Positions 35,836 to 48,000 of a DNA stretch of 64,000 nt are shown piece after piece (the first letter of the stretch is position 1; each line of letters opens with the position of its first letter). The stretch is taken from contig NC_089722.1 in NCBI RefSeq assembly GCF_035083965.1, forward strand, positions 25,607,081-25,671,080. Reading direction: 5' to 3'. The notes under the pieces are model-generated. The model was not told where the DNA came from and made no database searches. It saw only the letters and a program-made list of their open reading frames with translations. Position numbers and translations under genes: made by a program. The stretch is from Branchiostoma lanceolatum. Lineage: Eukaryota; Chordata; Leptocardii; Amphioxiformes; Branchiostomatidae.

Positions 35836-38588
35836 ATGTCGAGCCATCCGCCCAAACTGCGTTTCATCACGTACCTGTGTCCCAGCGTCCCTGTGGAGTA
35901 CTTTGAGACCATCATTTACTACCTGGGAGACAAGCTGGGATGCGACGTGTCTCTTCTGTACGAGTCACGATTCTCCGGACCTCCCAACGACTCTGCTGAC
36001 CCCTTCAGTCTCAATGAAGTGGACATAGGTGACCATACCATTTTCCAAGACTTTATAATACTAGTAATAGTAGCTTCATGAAAATGTGTGCAGATGTGTA
36101 TCTGTATCATTCAACCAGTATAACCACCTTTTGGCATAACACACCAGCTAAATGCATAAGGCATGTGGCAGCAGCTGGCTATATTACAATGTGCATAGAC
36201 CAATCTGTCACACCTGATTATAACTGTCACATATCTTCTCTAAGCATTCTATTAGCTTTCTATTGAGGATGCCTCCATGATACTTAGTGACAATGAGTTC
36301 CCCTCCACAAATGTGTGTAGAAATTTGCCAGCCCCATATTGTTAGATTGCCAATTTTCTAGTTAAAGAGCCTGTCACATTTCGATCCATGTGAGATTTCA
36401 ATCAATGGCTCAGACCCATCCAGCTCAACTGTGAACAAATAGCAGAGCTCTCACTTCTAATTTCTGTGTAGATCATTCTCACAAATCATTTGAATGATGA
36501 TTTTGCCCTGAATGTAGGATGTGGTGTATTTACTGAATTGATATTTCTGGGATTAACCAGTGTAGTCTTTTGCAGGCTTTATGTGCAGCTCGCCTTTCCT
36601 AAAGCTGCTGGAGAGCAAGGCTAATGTGTGTGAGCTCCTCCCTGCTGCTCCTCTCGCCATGCACCCAAAGAACAGCGGAAACAGACCTGTCTATTTTGCT
36701 GATGTCGTTGTGCACAAAGACAATGTGTGAGTATAGAATTCATCAGTCTCATAACCACTTAAACCTTAAAATGCATTAATAGAATTCCACTTCGGACACA
36801 TGGTACATGTACATGTACTGTACTAGTTTATCTATGATGACTTAAGGTCAACAGTGATACATGTATGTAACAGCTATCTTTGTTTTGAAAATTTATGTCC
36901 AAACTAATGCTAAAATGACAGATTCCTTTGATTCATATGTAATGAATTTAATGGCATTTTCAAATTTAAAAGTGATTTTGAATTACAGTGCAAAGTACCC
37001 AGAATTCAAGAACCTCCGGGGAGCACGGTGGGCGTACAATGAACCCACGTCCCTCTCAGGCTGTCTGTCTACACTGAGCATGCTCAAGAAGATGGGGGAA
37101 AACGCCAACTTTTTCGGCCACTCAGTGCAGTCAGGTAGGACAAGAACTTTTTGTTTTCCAAAAACTGTAACAGTTGTTTTTCATCTATTGTAACAGTCTG
37201 GATGTACACAATGCTTTAACTCAGCACATAAGTCACATTAGGAAAAGGGTTCAGGTATAGTATACCATGTAGCTGTTCCTTTGCTAAATCATAATTCTGC
37301 CCGTTGAAAGAGCAAAGAACAGCCAAAGCAATTTAGATCTCTGAAAAATCTTTCTTAAGAGCTGAACTTTATTGAAATCTTGAGCAAGGAAATAATGTTC
37401 CAAATTTCAACTTTAGGTTTTTCTAATTGTTTGTGCAGCTCAGTAGAAACATTTCATTTTGAATAATCAGAACATGGCTGTATTATTAGTCTTTGCTAGG
37501 ATTTATCATTATGGTTTATCTATTCTTCACTCTATTTTGTCAAGTTTAACCAATATATAAAACCTAATATAAAATCTCCTTGGTTTAACCCCATGCTGTT
37601 TGATGTCCCAGGGAGTCATCTGAAGTCCTTGCAGATGGTGTTAAACCACACAGTGGACGGAGCAGCCATAGACTCCTTCTCGCTCATGATGCAGAAGGCT
37701 CAGAATCTAGACCTGGAGAAAAACATCCATGTAATAGAATCTTGGGGACCATACCCTATCCAGCCTCTGGTGTTCAGAGCAGGATTAGATGGTAGGTACT
37801 TGTAGTCTAGATCATGTGTTCACAAAATTCCTGTAGATCAGAATCGCCTACCTAATATTATGTAAATACCATGAATACACTTAATTGATGACATTTTGAA
37901 TATCATAATGACAAATAATAAACTGAAATTCTTGTTTCTTTCTCTGTAACTTTATGTTCACTGTTTTCACAGTCACCTATGAAAAAGGTGTTAACTATGT
38001 ACCGTGAACTTATAATCACCGTGAAAAAAACTATTGTTCTTATTTATGATTCCTTAACACATCCGTTCTGTAGATAACTTGCCGGTACCGTGAAGTTTAA
38101 GTTCAGTGAAAATGTCTATTTTCCTTAAACCGTGAAATTTTGCTGTCTTGAAGATAAAGTGAATTACACTCATCAATTGTTCGCAGGCATCAGTGTCTGT
38201 TACCCGATTCAGAGTTTTTTTATTGAAATCAACAAAGCGTGAAGTCGTTTGTCAAATCTGTTCAAATTATCAAATTATGTATGAATGTTTTGATATTGCT
38301 GTCTACTACTCTAGTATATGATTTTTCCCTTTTAAAACTTTTTATGTGGAGCACATTGTGTCATCAACTTTCTTTTAAAAAAATAACACATTTTGTCATT
38401 CTACAGTCAAGCTGAAAAAGAAGGTAACCCAAGCCTTGCTAGAAGCACATGCCGATCCTGAGATGAGAGCAAAACTGGAACAGTTCGGCATCTCCAAGTT
38501 TGTACCTGTCAACATGTCACTGTTCGACGGGGAAACTCAGCTGCAAGAGGATGTGAAAGGGTTAACTAACAGGCCAGCTTACTACTAG
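35836..38588 (+). CDS. PhnD-like phosphonate/phosphate-binding protein, complete, five exons
   Basis: The protein resembles the bacterial PhnD family (periplasmic substrate-binding subunits of phosphonate/phosphite ABC importers). Exons: 35836-36028, 36576-36726, 36989-37134, 37612-37791, 38407-38588; 283 residues. Family-like stretches in order: LRFITYLCPSVPVEYFETII, DPFSLNEVDIGFMC, RPVYFADVVVHKD, LRGARWAYNEPTSLSGC, FFGHSVQSGSHLKSLQMVL, VDGAAIDSF, and the tail PVNMSLFDG. In-frame upstream ATGs at 35794 and 35809 could add 14 or 9 residues. There is no signal peptide or membrane segment, so a cytosolic location is likely. With no ABC partner genes nearby, a transport role is unlikely; the ligand is unknown. 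Five introns' worth of splice phases agree, so it is a genuine nuclear gene and not contamination. Confidence 0.85.
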
Positions 38589-41082
38589 ACTAAGTGCAGG
38601 TCGCTTAATGGAAACCTATTTGTAGAACTTGTGTGTGTAATGGTATTGGGTCCACTGATGTAAGGTTTAATGAGATAATGCTGTGGCCTTGTATGCAGGA
38701 GAAAAGAATCCTTCCTGATTATAGAAAGTGCACCTTATATATCTGTAATCATCTGTATATATAGGAGAGTTGGAAATCGATCATATCTGCTATAAATAGG
38801 TGCAATTTATATAATTACATGCTCCATATATTTCTCTGCACTTAAACTTTGCAAACACCAAGTGAGTCTGTGTTTTGACAAAAAGTTGCCTTCTGTTCTG
38901 AATTGGAGGTTTGCAGTATATAAGGGATGTGCAGTTTGGTGCAGGGAATATGGTATGCATGTACTTCAAGGATTTTTAGTGCACATAGATGACTTTCATA
39001 CTCGAGAGATTTACTGAATTAAGCTTAAGATATTTATAAGGTTTTCAAGTCTCAGTAAGCCTGGTTACACAGAAACAACTTGAAAGTAGCCAAAGACCTA
39101 ATATATATACAAACTGTAAACAGAAGCAGTAGTCCAAAATTGCCAAAAATTAATCTGTTAGTTGTAACTGTTAACAACATCCTGGCTATCTTACATGCTT
39201 TCACATGAAGGTGTGGCTCTGGGTTGTCCTACATGTCTGCTTGTGTGGTGTAATGTCCTCAATGTTTTTTGTGAAATCTGTATGAACACTGGGTTGTTTT
39301 AGTTGACCTTTTCTCATGGTTTGTCTCTTCTAGATTATCTTGGCTGTTTGCAATATTACACAGGCTAAAGGTCTGGCTTTTCCTGGTTAGTCTCAACGGA
39401 CCATTTGATACTCAAGATTGTCCAGGTGTGGTGTTTTCCTGATTATCTGCATCACCATAGATACCAGCAGCTAGCTGTAATCAAGGAGGTTGAAATAAGA
39501 TTATTATATGGCCAAATTAAGCTCCAATTTAAGTACATGGATGGGTTGCAATATTTGCATACATGTTGTGATGTTTTAATCCTCAAGTGCTGCAAAATTG
39601 TGTGTGTGTTTGATATTCAAAAGTGTCTATTCCCCCTCACTGTTACAAGCAAATGTTGCATCAAAACCTTTGATTGTCGAAACTTATTGCTACGCTTTGG
39701 TTCAGCATAATCATGTAGACAGGTCTGTATACCACTCACAGGTTACTCTTTATACCTTACCTTGTTTATCATGAATTTTATTTACTAATGCAACCACTCA
39801 AAAAGAAAATACCTAAAATGTTTGAAGGAATTCTAGCAACTGAGCCCCTTTCAGATACTATCAGGATAACTTGGCTTCCAGCAGATACCATACTGCCTTA
39901 TAGATTTCTTCTATCCATAGTGAAACCAAGCTTGGTGAAACTACTGCTACAAAAGGAGAACTAGTCCAAAGATGTCTTTTCTACAAGAAATTCTTCTCAC
40001 ATACCAAGTAGTACATTCTATTTGTCATACAATGGACATGATACAAAAAGTAAGTTGTCAGCACAAAACACATTTTTGAAAATAGAACTGCTACTTTCAG
40101 TTTTAAAAGATAAGGCATTATTTCATAACACAAATATGCCTCAATTGAAGTTGCACAGACAAACTGGAGTAATTTTGGATATACATTGTATATCAGCTTA
40201 TTCATAAAGTTAAAACACTTCCTATACAAAATGTCAGATTTGTACATTAAAGAAGATAAATATACAACTCATTGAAATATCAAATACAAATCATCAACAC
40301 AAGTAATAACCAGTTCTTGTCCACAATTTACAAACATCTGATAGTACATAACTGTGTTATCTTAATTCATGGTGAAACAGATAATACAAATGAATGTATA
40401 TGTGGATTTTTAATACATACAAGTACATGTATACCATGATATTCACCATGTCAGAATATTTCAGTCCACATACTGTAATTGAAATGTGGTTACTGTGAAA
40501 TGTGATTTACATGTAAGTCAGAAACATGATATGATAGACAGCTGACAAAATAGCACAGTGAATTTTAAAAATGCATTTGGGTCCAGCAGTTTGGTAGTGG
40601 TATGGTATATGTCACTGAGTAAATTGTATTCTGTACCTCTCCTACAAGAGTGCAAACATTAATTTTACTGTTAGGACATGGGCATACATACCATATTCAT
40701 AAAATCCTTTTCATCAAAGGCATTTCTACTCTGAGAATATTGCTGAAACCTAAGTTACATGTAAGACACAGCACACATACTATTAAGATCAAATGACCAC
40801 AACACTATTGAAAATGAACCACAATGTTGGTTATTCCCAAACAAATATCCCAAAATGTGGAATGCTTGGTTGTAATAATGGATTACCGGTCTAGTGATGA
40901 TAAAAGCAGTTGCAATTGTATAGGAGTAGTTCTTCTGAGAATATTGCCCAACCAACACAAAACACATCACAACTCCAAATTACCACAACACAGATGAGAA
41001 AATGTTGGTCAGGTCCCTTGAAATATCTTATGTGGAATGCCTAGTTGTAAGGCCTGGTTTTGTGATAGTAACTAGAAAGATG
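38589..41082. other. 3' region shared by the convergent PhnD-like and unknown genes
   Basis: No supported coding sequence was found on either strand. The short open frames near 39405-39710 and 39981-40247 show AT-driven composition and no family similarity. It probably holds the 3' UTRs of both convergent genes. Confidence 0.5.
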
Positions 41083-44000
41083 TCACCATCTGTCATCTGA
41101 CACTCTGTCATTTTCCGACCACCCCGGTGCAATCCTAAGTCTGGAGTCCGATAGTCCGTCTGTGCTCCTGCCCGACTCCAACGTGACGCGCTGCCGACTT
41201 GTTCTGGCCTGCGTCTCCATGGCGATGACCTTGATGGCCTGCTGTGCTTCTCTGCAGCAGTTGTGCACGTCGTTGACGACGGAGTCCTGGATGTGCTGCA
41301 TCATGTCCCGCACATCCTGCAGACGCTTCAGGGTCTGAAACAGACGGGAATGTGTTATGGCATCAATACATTTGCTGCTGTATTGATGTCCTATTTGCAT
41401 TTTACTGAATCAGATTCAATCTGGAGTGTTCTTGAACATTTTGGGACCGTCTAAACAGCTTTCCATAAAAAAGTGTCCTGTAAATATCTAACAACTTTCC
41501 ATATAAAAGTGCCTGAAGGTGAAAAAGAAACAGATTGAAGAATTTTTGAAATCTTGCCAATAAAACACAAGGATGCCAACTTGCCAAGTACATCACTTGA
41601 CCTACAATTCACCTTAGGACACCAATATAGCACATAGTACACTGTTGCTAAGAACTTTTATTACAGAAGAAATCCACTATCATTGGCCTAATTTTATTTG
41701 GACTGTTGAAAAAAAAACGTAGGCAAGGGAAAAGCAAAAATATGGGAAGGAGTACCTAATGTTTGGAGATGAAAAATAAATGAAAAACAGCCGTTCTATG
41801 AGAATGCCTTTTTATCTACTTTAGGCAGACCTCAAACTGCAGATTAACTCCTGTTGGAAATTTCTTGGTACATCCCAGTGAAGCAGGTCAGATTTACCCC
41901 TGGCCAGAATTTACAGAGTACATTTTACCAGGGGTTATATACTGGCCTGCTTCACCTGGCTGTGACTTACCTCCCCATCTATCAGCAGGAACAGCTCCTT
42001 AGTGATGGGGTCCCTCTCTGTGATAATCTGTAGTTTGGACTGCACCATCTCCTCCAGGGAACGGGGTGCCATGGCTGCCGCACTCTTCAGTAAAACACTC
42101 ACTTTCTGACGATATGCGTTGGCCATCTTCCCCAACAGGATTGTGTTGAGAGGGCTCTGCAGAAAAGAGTGGTAACATCAGGGAAGTTGTGGGATGCTAT
42201 TTGCAATCTCTTTGTAGATACGTTCTACATCAAGACATCAGATGCAGAAAAGATTTTAGCAATTCTTTTACTGTTAAAAACAATTAAAGCATAATTGGAT
42301 ACCAATGATAGTATAGCCCCTCTAAATGATATTGTAATGTTTGAGAAAACAATATAATATATCACAAATCTATCATGCTAGTGCTGTTATATCACAGAAC
42401 ATTGTTTTCAGATAGACATACACATCAACATGCACCTGATATTATAACACCAAACACCAACACAAATGAAGGAAGAGAACAAATAAAGGGATGACTTAAA
42501 GTTTTCCTGTATTTTCTAAAGCAGTTTCTGACTACCGATAGCAGTTGTTTCCTGACCTCATCCTCCTCAGGCTGGGTGAGTTTGATGAGCTGGTTGCCGA
42601 CCAGGACGTCATGTTCCCCCAGCATGCGGCCGGTCCGCTCCAGCTCGTACAGAACCAGCTCCTGCATGTTCATGTTCAGGGTGTTCAGGTACTCTACTGT
42701 AGCCGCTGGGCTGTGCTGCATCCTCCAGCAGTCAGGAAGATACGACATGTGCTGAGGGAAATAAGAAAAAAACACCTGTGATAAGTATGCAGAATATACA
42801 GTTACAATAGACTATGGACAGTATAGACTGAATGTGCTATTTTGGGGTTGAGTCCACATTTGTGTTGGAAATAAAAGCTCAACTTTACTTCAGAATAGAT
42901 ATGCCATTATCTAAAGCTCCTCATAGACTTCTGATGTTTATAATTGAATTGAAAATATCACACACTACTACTCCTTTTGGTTAGTTAATGGGTGACAGCA
43001 ATGGCCTCACCTGGTGCATGAGTGCCCTTGAGGTCAGCCACCTGTACACAGACAGCAGGTCATTCCTCTCCAGGTAATACCTGTACAACAGGTGATGAGA
43101 CAGGTGAGGAGAAACCTGTGAGTGTCACTACTTCCATATATAAATAAAATAACATACCATCGTTATAGTGAGCAATAACCACTGAAGTGAGGATTCTTGT
43201 TCAGGTACAAGGCAATACCCCTCTGTTTGGGTCAAGCCCCCAGGTTTGATAATTTATATATCTATATATCATATTATAATATAAAAAAAATCTCTTAAGA
43301 AGTACATGTATATGGTTTGAACTGGGCCCAGAATACTATACAAAGGAATACACTTTCTTACTTTATGAGGTGGTCTACATGCATGCAGGCTGCCCGAAGG
43401 TTTGGTCCTGTGAAAGGGTCCTGGTTGTCTTCAGGTCCCCCATATACAAAGTGGAATCTAGCCTGAAAATAGAGATAATAAGTTACCAAAAATTTCCTTT
43501 TTCATTGTGTACTGTATCTAAATTGTGTCTGGGAAACATAATGTCAAGGAAGCTTCATCACAATCATTCAACATATTTACAACTGTCTACAAATGTGGAC
43601 ATTGGCAGTGTAATACATGCAGTAGCAATACCTTTTCTCTGACCAGGAAAATGTTCTGGTAGAGGGATGCTGTGTTGTAGGGAAAGTATCTTTGAACCCT
43701 GAAGAAAACAGTATAATGAACACATCAAGAAAGAAAAACAATTACATCAGAAACATGAATGTGGAAAATCCCAATAAAGCTATAGTTTACATCATGGCAA
43801 ATCATATCTTGATGCACTATTTGTAAAGTGTATTAGGTCACTGATATGGTGAAACATTATGCACCATTTAAGATGCTTGCAGTTGAAAGTTGCCACAAAT
43901 TGTCCCTGTGTGTCCTTGTAAAACTGTTGCAAAAGGAATGTGCTGTAATCGTTACAATCTTGTTCAAAAAGGGGCAACATCATTATAGATATTATCCTAA

Positions 44001-45084
44001 ACAGTGAACCTTTTTTCACTGTTGTATAAGATTTCAGGCACCGTGGACATTGTTACCCATAAACTAGATTTTGTAATGGCTTCCGGTGACTTACTGGTCT
44101 TCATCATCCTCCACATAGTGCAGCAGGAAGTGCTTCTCTACAGGCACATATCTCCACCCCTTCTCCTGCACTACAAACACCTGGAAAAACAATATGAAAC
44201 TGTTAACTGAAGATAATCCTGTGGAGGATTAGCATCCCACCAAGGACTTTGGTCTTGCAATAGATTTGTCACAATGAAGTTTATCTTGAGATATAAACAA
44301 AATCTAGACGCTGCTATGTAGCGATGTGGCAAGAATGCTATCCCAACTGTGACAGAGTCTATCCCTCCCACCCTCATCTCTGTTTTGTTCAAGAAGAGTC
44401 CATTGATGTCCTGAGGAAGGTAGTGGAGGAGAGAGGAGTTACTGAAATGTTGGTAAATGTTTGTAGGGTGACCTATATGCTAAGAAACATATTTTCCAGA
44501 ATTAGATCTACAAGTACCTTGACAAAGGCAGGTTCCTGGCACTGTAGTGTCCTCTCCAACTCTGCCATGAATGCGTTCTTCCTCTGTATGACAGCATGGA
44601 TGGACCACCTCTCCCCACTGTCACCCAGAAACACACCATACACCAGGATAGTACCAGTCCTGTACAGGTCTATCAGGTGGTCATACACTATTGGGGAGGG
44701 GGAAAAATGAAATGAAAATGTCAATGGCCAGTCAAGGGATTTTAGCAACATTTTTCAGCTGTTAAGTTTCAAGCAAAGTCATACTGCTGTTCATTTTGCC
44801 ATTTTGCTGCTGTACAAGAAAGAAATAGTTACCAAAATAATACATTTGGAAGTACAATTTAAAGTATAAGTCAAATTGTTGACAAACAAAGATAATGAAA
44901 AGAAAATGATCAGATGGAACAGGATAGTTAACCAACCAATTGAAAGGTAGGACTGCAAGGCCTCCCCGCTACAGCCCTTGGGTCCCTTGAAGTAAGTATG
45001 TTCATGCAGCTCCATCTTCAAAAGGTAGGGGGCCATCCTTCCATACAGCCCACTAGCCCCTGCGATACCCAAGGCCTGGAATAT
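41083..45084 (-). CDS. unknown large protein, exons 24-32
   Basis: Exons: 44937-45084, 44518-44687, 44095-44180, 43632-43698, 43362-43462, 43011-43080, 42557-42751, 41971-42156, 41083-41334. Contents include GIAGASGLYGRMAPYLL, VYGVFLGDSGERWSIHAVI, WRYVPVEKHFLLHYVEDDED and YGGPEDNQDPFTG. Exon 31 (62 codons) and the last exon look helical, the latter with possible coiled-coil character (LKRLQDVRDMMQHIQDSV), then a Ser/Arg-rich tail ending VSDDRW and TGA. Confidence 0.82.
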
Positions 45085-48000
45085 CTGCAGAGCCAAGTAT
45101 ATCTTTAGAACATACAGCAATCAAAGTTATAGAAGTTTTTGTTAAAGAAATTTAGAGATAAACTTTAAGTTTGTGTGTGCATGCGTGCATGCGTGTGTGT
45201 GTGTGTGTATACCTGTGTGGACAATGATTTGAGATAGTTCCCATAGTTGAATTGTGATGTCTGGTCTGTCAGTGGGTCTTGTTCAGATACTAAATCAATT
45301 TGTACCTTGAAACTTCCCCTCCTCTTGGGTGCCTCCTGGTTAACGAGCAAGTCAGCAAGGTTGGAGACCAGGCGGAAATGCCCAATGTCTAGGATCATCA
45401 GGGCGCTGACATGGCCGTACGCCTCGGTCCCCGGGATGTGGTAGATGTAGTTGTCAGGGTCGATCATTCTTTCCGACCGGTGAACAAGTTTCTGCACCAA
45501 CCTTTCCGGATTTTCTGTCCACAGTTCCATCCTGAAAGGGAAGAAAATGCTTTTGTAAGTACCATTTATTTACTAAATGACTTTGTACATACATATGTAA
45601 CTTCTTTGCCCTTTGAAGCAGGTAAGGATTCAAAGCTGCAAGACAATTATGTGTATAATTTCTTCAAGAATTCACACAGATCAATCCGTTACTTGCATTG
45701 TAGACAATATTGAACCCTCTCAAATAAAGAAACCGGAAAGTATTGGCTTTTGCTGTTTCAAAATCTCCCACTATCATGATCAGTTACGTCAACCTGGTTA
45801 TGATGATCACTGAATAAACAACGACAAAGTAACATATGTGCAGAATAGACTTCTTCTCATGCAATCTAGCTCTGATCATGTGCTTGTCTGCATATTGTCT
45901 ATGAAAACACACTAAGCATTCTAAGTCCCTTCTCACTTGAGTGCTGACTGTCTCATGGCAGTGACAAAGCGTGGGTAGGGGTTCGGGGGCAGGTAGGCAC
46001 CACACAACAGTTCCACCAGAAAGTCGTGCCAGGTCTCATCCAGCTTTGTGTCCACCATGTACTGAAAGGAAGGGAGAGAATAACTGTGTCAACGTTTTTC
46101 TACTAAACAGTGTTAATTGTTGCCTTTAACAAATTTCAATTTCTAGTTTGCAATAATAGATCTAAGTGCCATACAAGAGATGTTCCAAAATGATGACAAA
46201 AAACCTAGCTGAAAGCTTTTATAACGAAAAGATCTGCTCCTGTTGTTCAAGTAAAACAGGCCAATCCATTTGATGGCATTCAGCACCAAGGACAGGTCTG
46301 TTGTGCTTGTTATGTACTGAGGTCAGTACAAAGGACAGGCTAGTGCCTAAATCTATTTGTCTAGTGCCAAATGTATGATGACAGCATTCAGCACCAGTTA
46401 CAGTACCTTTAGCTTGTCAGAATCTGCACAAAAAAACTGACCACTTGTAACAACACTGATTCAGAAGTGCATGATGTTACTGACCTGCATTAGGACAGCC
46501 TCCACGGCAATGACTTTTGGCACAGATGCCCGCTCTATACCAATCTCCACATCTACAGCTGAATCATGAATATAAAAAAATATTCTAATCACACTCAGAA
46601 CATACATGAAGAGAAACAAACATAAATACTAATTCAAAACTGAAGGGAAATGATACAGAAGGAATACAATATTAATAGACAAACCAAGAATGAAGCAAGG
46701 TACCAAATCAAAGCTGAGATGTAAGACCTTAAAGCAAAGCAGAAACACTCCACCCCTGAGGCATTGCCAAAAGCGAGAGACCAGTTCTTACCCAGTTTGT
46801 CATGCTTGAGGAGATCTGGGTCCTCAGCACCGTGTGTGAAGATCTCAGACACCAGAGGGGCAGCTCCTTTTTTCTTCTTCTTGTCCTGATCAAGGAACCA
46901 TGGGGTGGGATGTTAGTGTTAAGTGCATTCTACTGTGTATTATGTAGGAAACAACAATGCATAGTAGCACTATAGACAGTAGCTACATATTGTACATGTA
47001 CTGTTCAATCACGACCAATCACACCTCACCTGTCTTCTCTCCATCTGTCTGGTCTGTGGGCGTGGCATCTCCTCAGGGAAGGTCAAGTACATCATCTGGA
47101 TAATCTCCTGTTTGACACGGGAGAAAATAGTCGACATCAGCCACAAAATGAAATGGTTTACATTCCCAAATCAATATTCTCAAGCGCATGTTGTCAACAT
47201 TTTACAAAAAGATCTTATTTGAATTTTGGCAGTTTGTGCATGAAATACAAGGTTAATAACAAAATTGTTTGAACAAGCAAGTAGAATAAAAAGAGCTGAA
47301 CCACACACATCCAGGATGGGGGCGTGTATCAGGCAGTCTTCAATCAGCTGCAGCTGGATGCAGGAGCAGTACTGGTTGATGCTACGCAGGATGGACAGTG
47401 TCTGTCAATCAAGAAAAGTAAAGACAACAAAGACAATCAAAACTGTTGGTCTCAAGTGCAATTGAATATAAGTAATAAGTGACTTCTCAGATAGCACCAC
47501 CTTCATATGGATAACAAGCATATGCCAAAACAAGATTTTTGACATAGCCATGTTTAAAGAAAACATCTCAAAGTCCAATTATGTTGGAACGTACTACAAG
47601 TACAACAAACTTCCAGATTCAGCTTTCTGAAGTAATCTTAAAACCACATGACATTTACCTTCTTGTTGAGAGGGATGCTGTGTGGGTCTACAGCGTCATC
47701 TGATCCTATCACCCCAGTAAACCTCTGCTGAATGTCAATGTAAGCTGAATTCATGTCGGAGGACCTCTCCAGCCTAGACACACATATGGCATAAGAAATT
47801 ATAATTTGCAAGTCAATCTTCAATCTCCCGAACCATTTGTATTAAGAATCTTAATGCTTTGAACACTGCAAAACTGTAGTAGTCCAATTGCAATTCTATA
47901 TAAAGGCATTATCTGACAAGACAAAATCAACAACATCTCTTTAAATTTGTGTAAAAGACTTAAACTCACAGGCTGCTATCTAGAAGGCCTAAGAGTGCAT

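Noticed and set aside
39405-40247. Small open frames on both strands in the intergenic region
   Set aside because: Composition is that of AT-rich noncoding DNA and no motif or splice support is seen.
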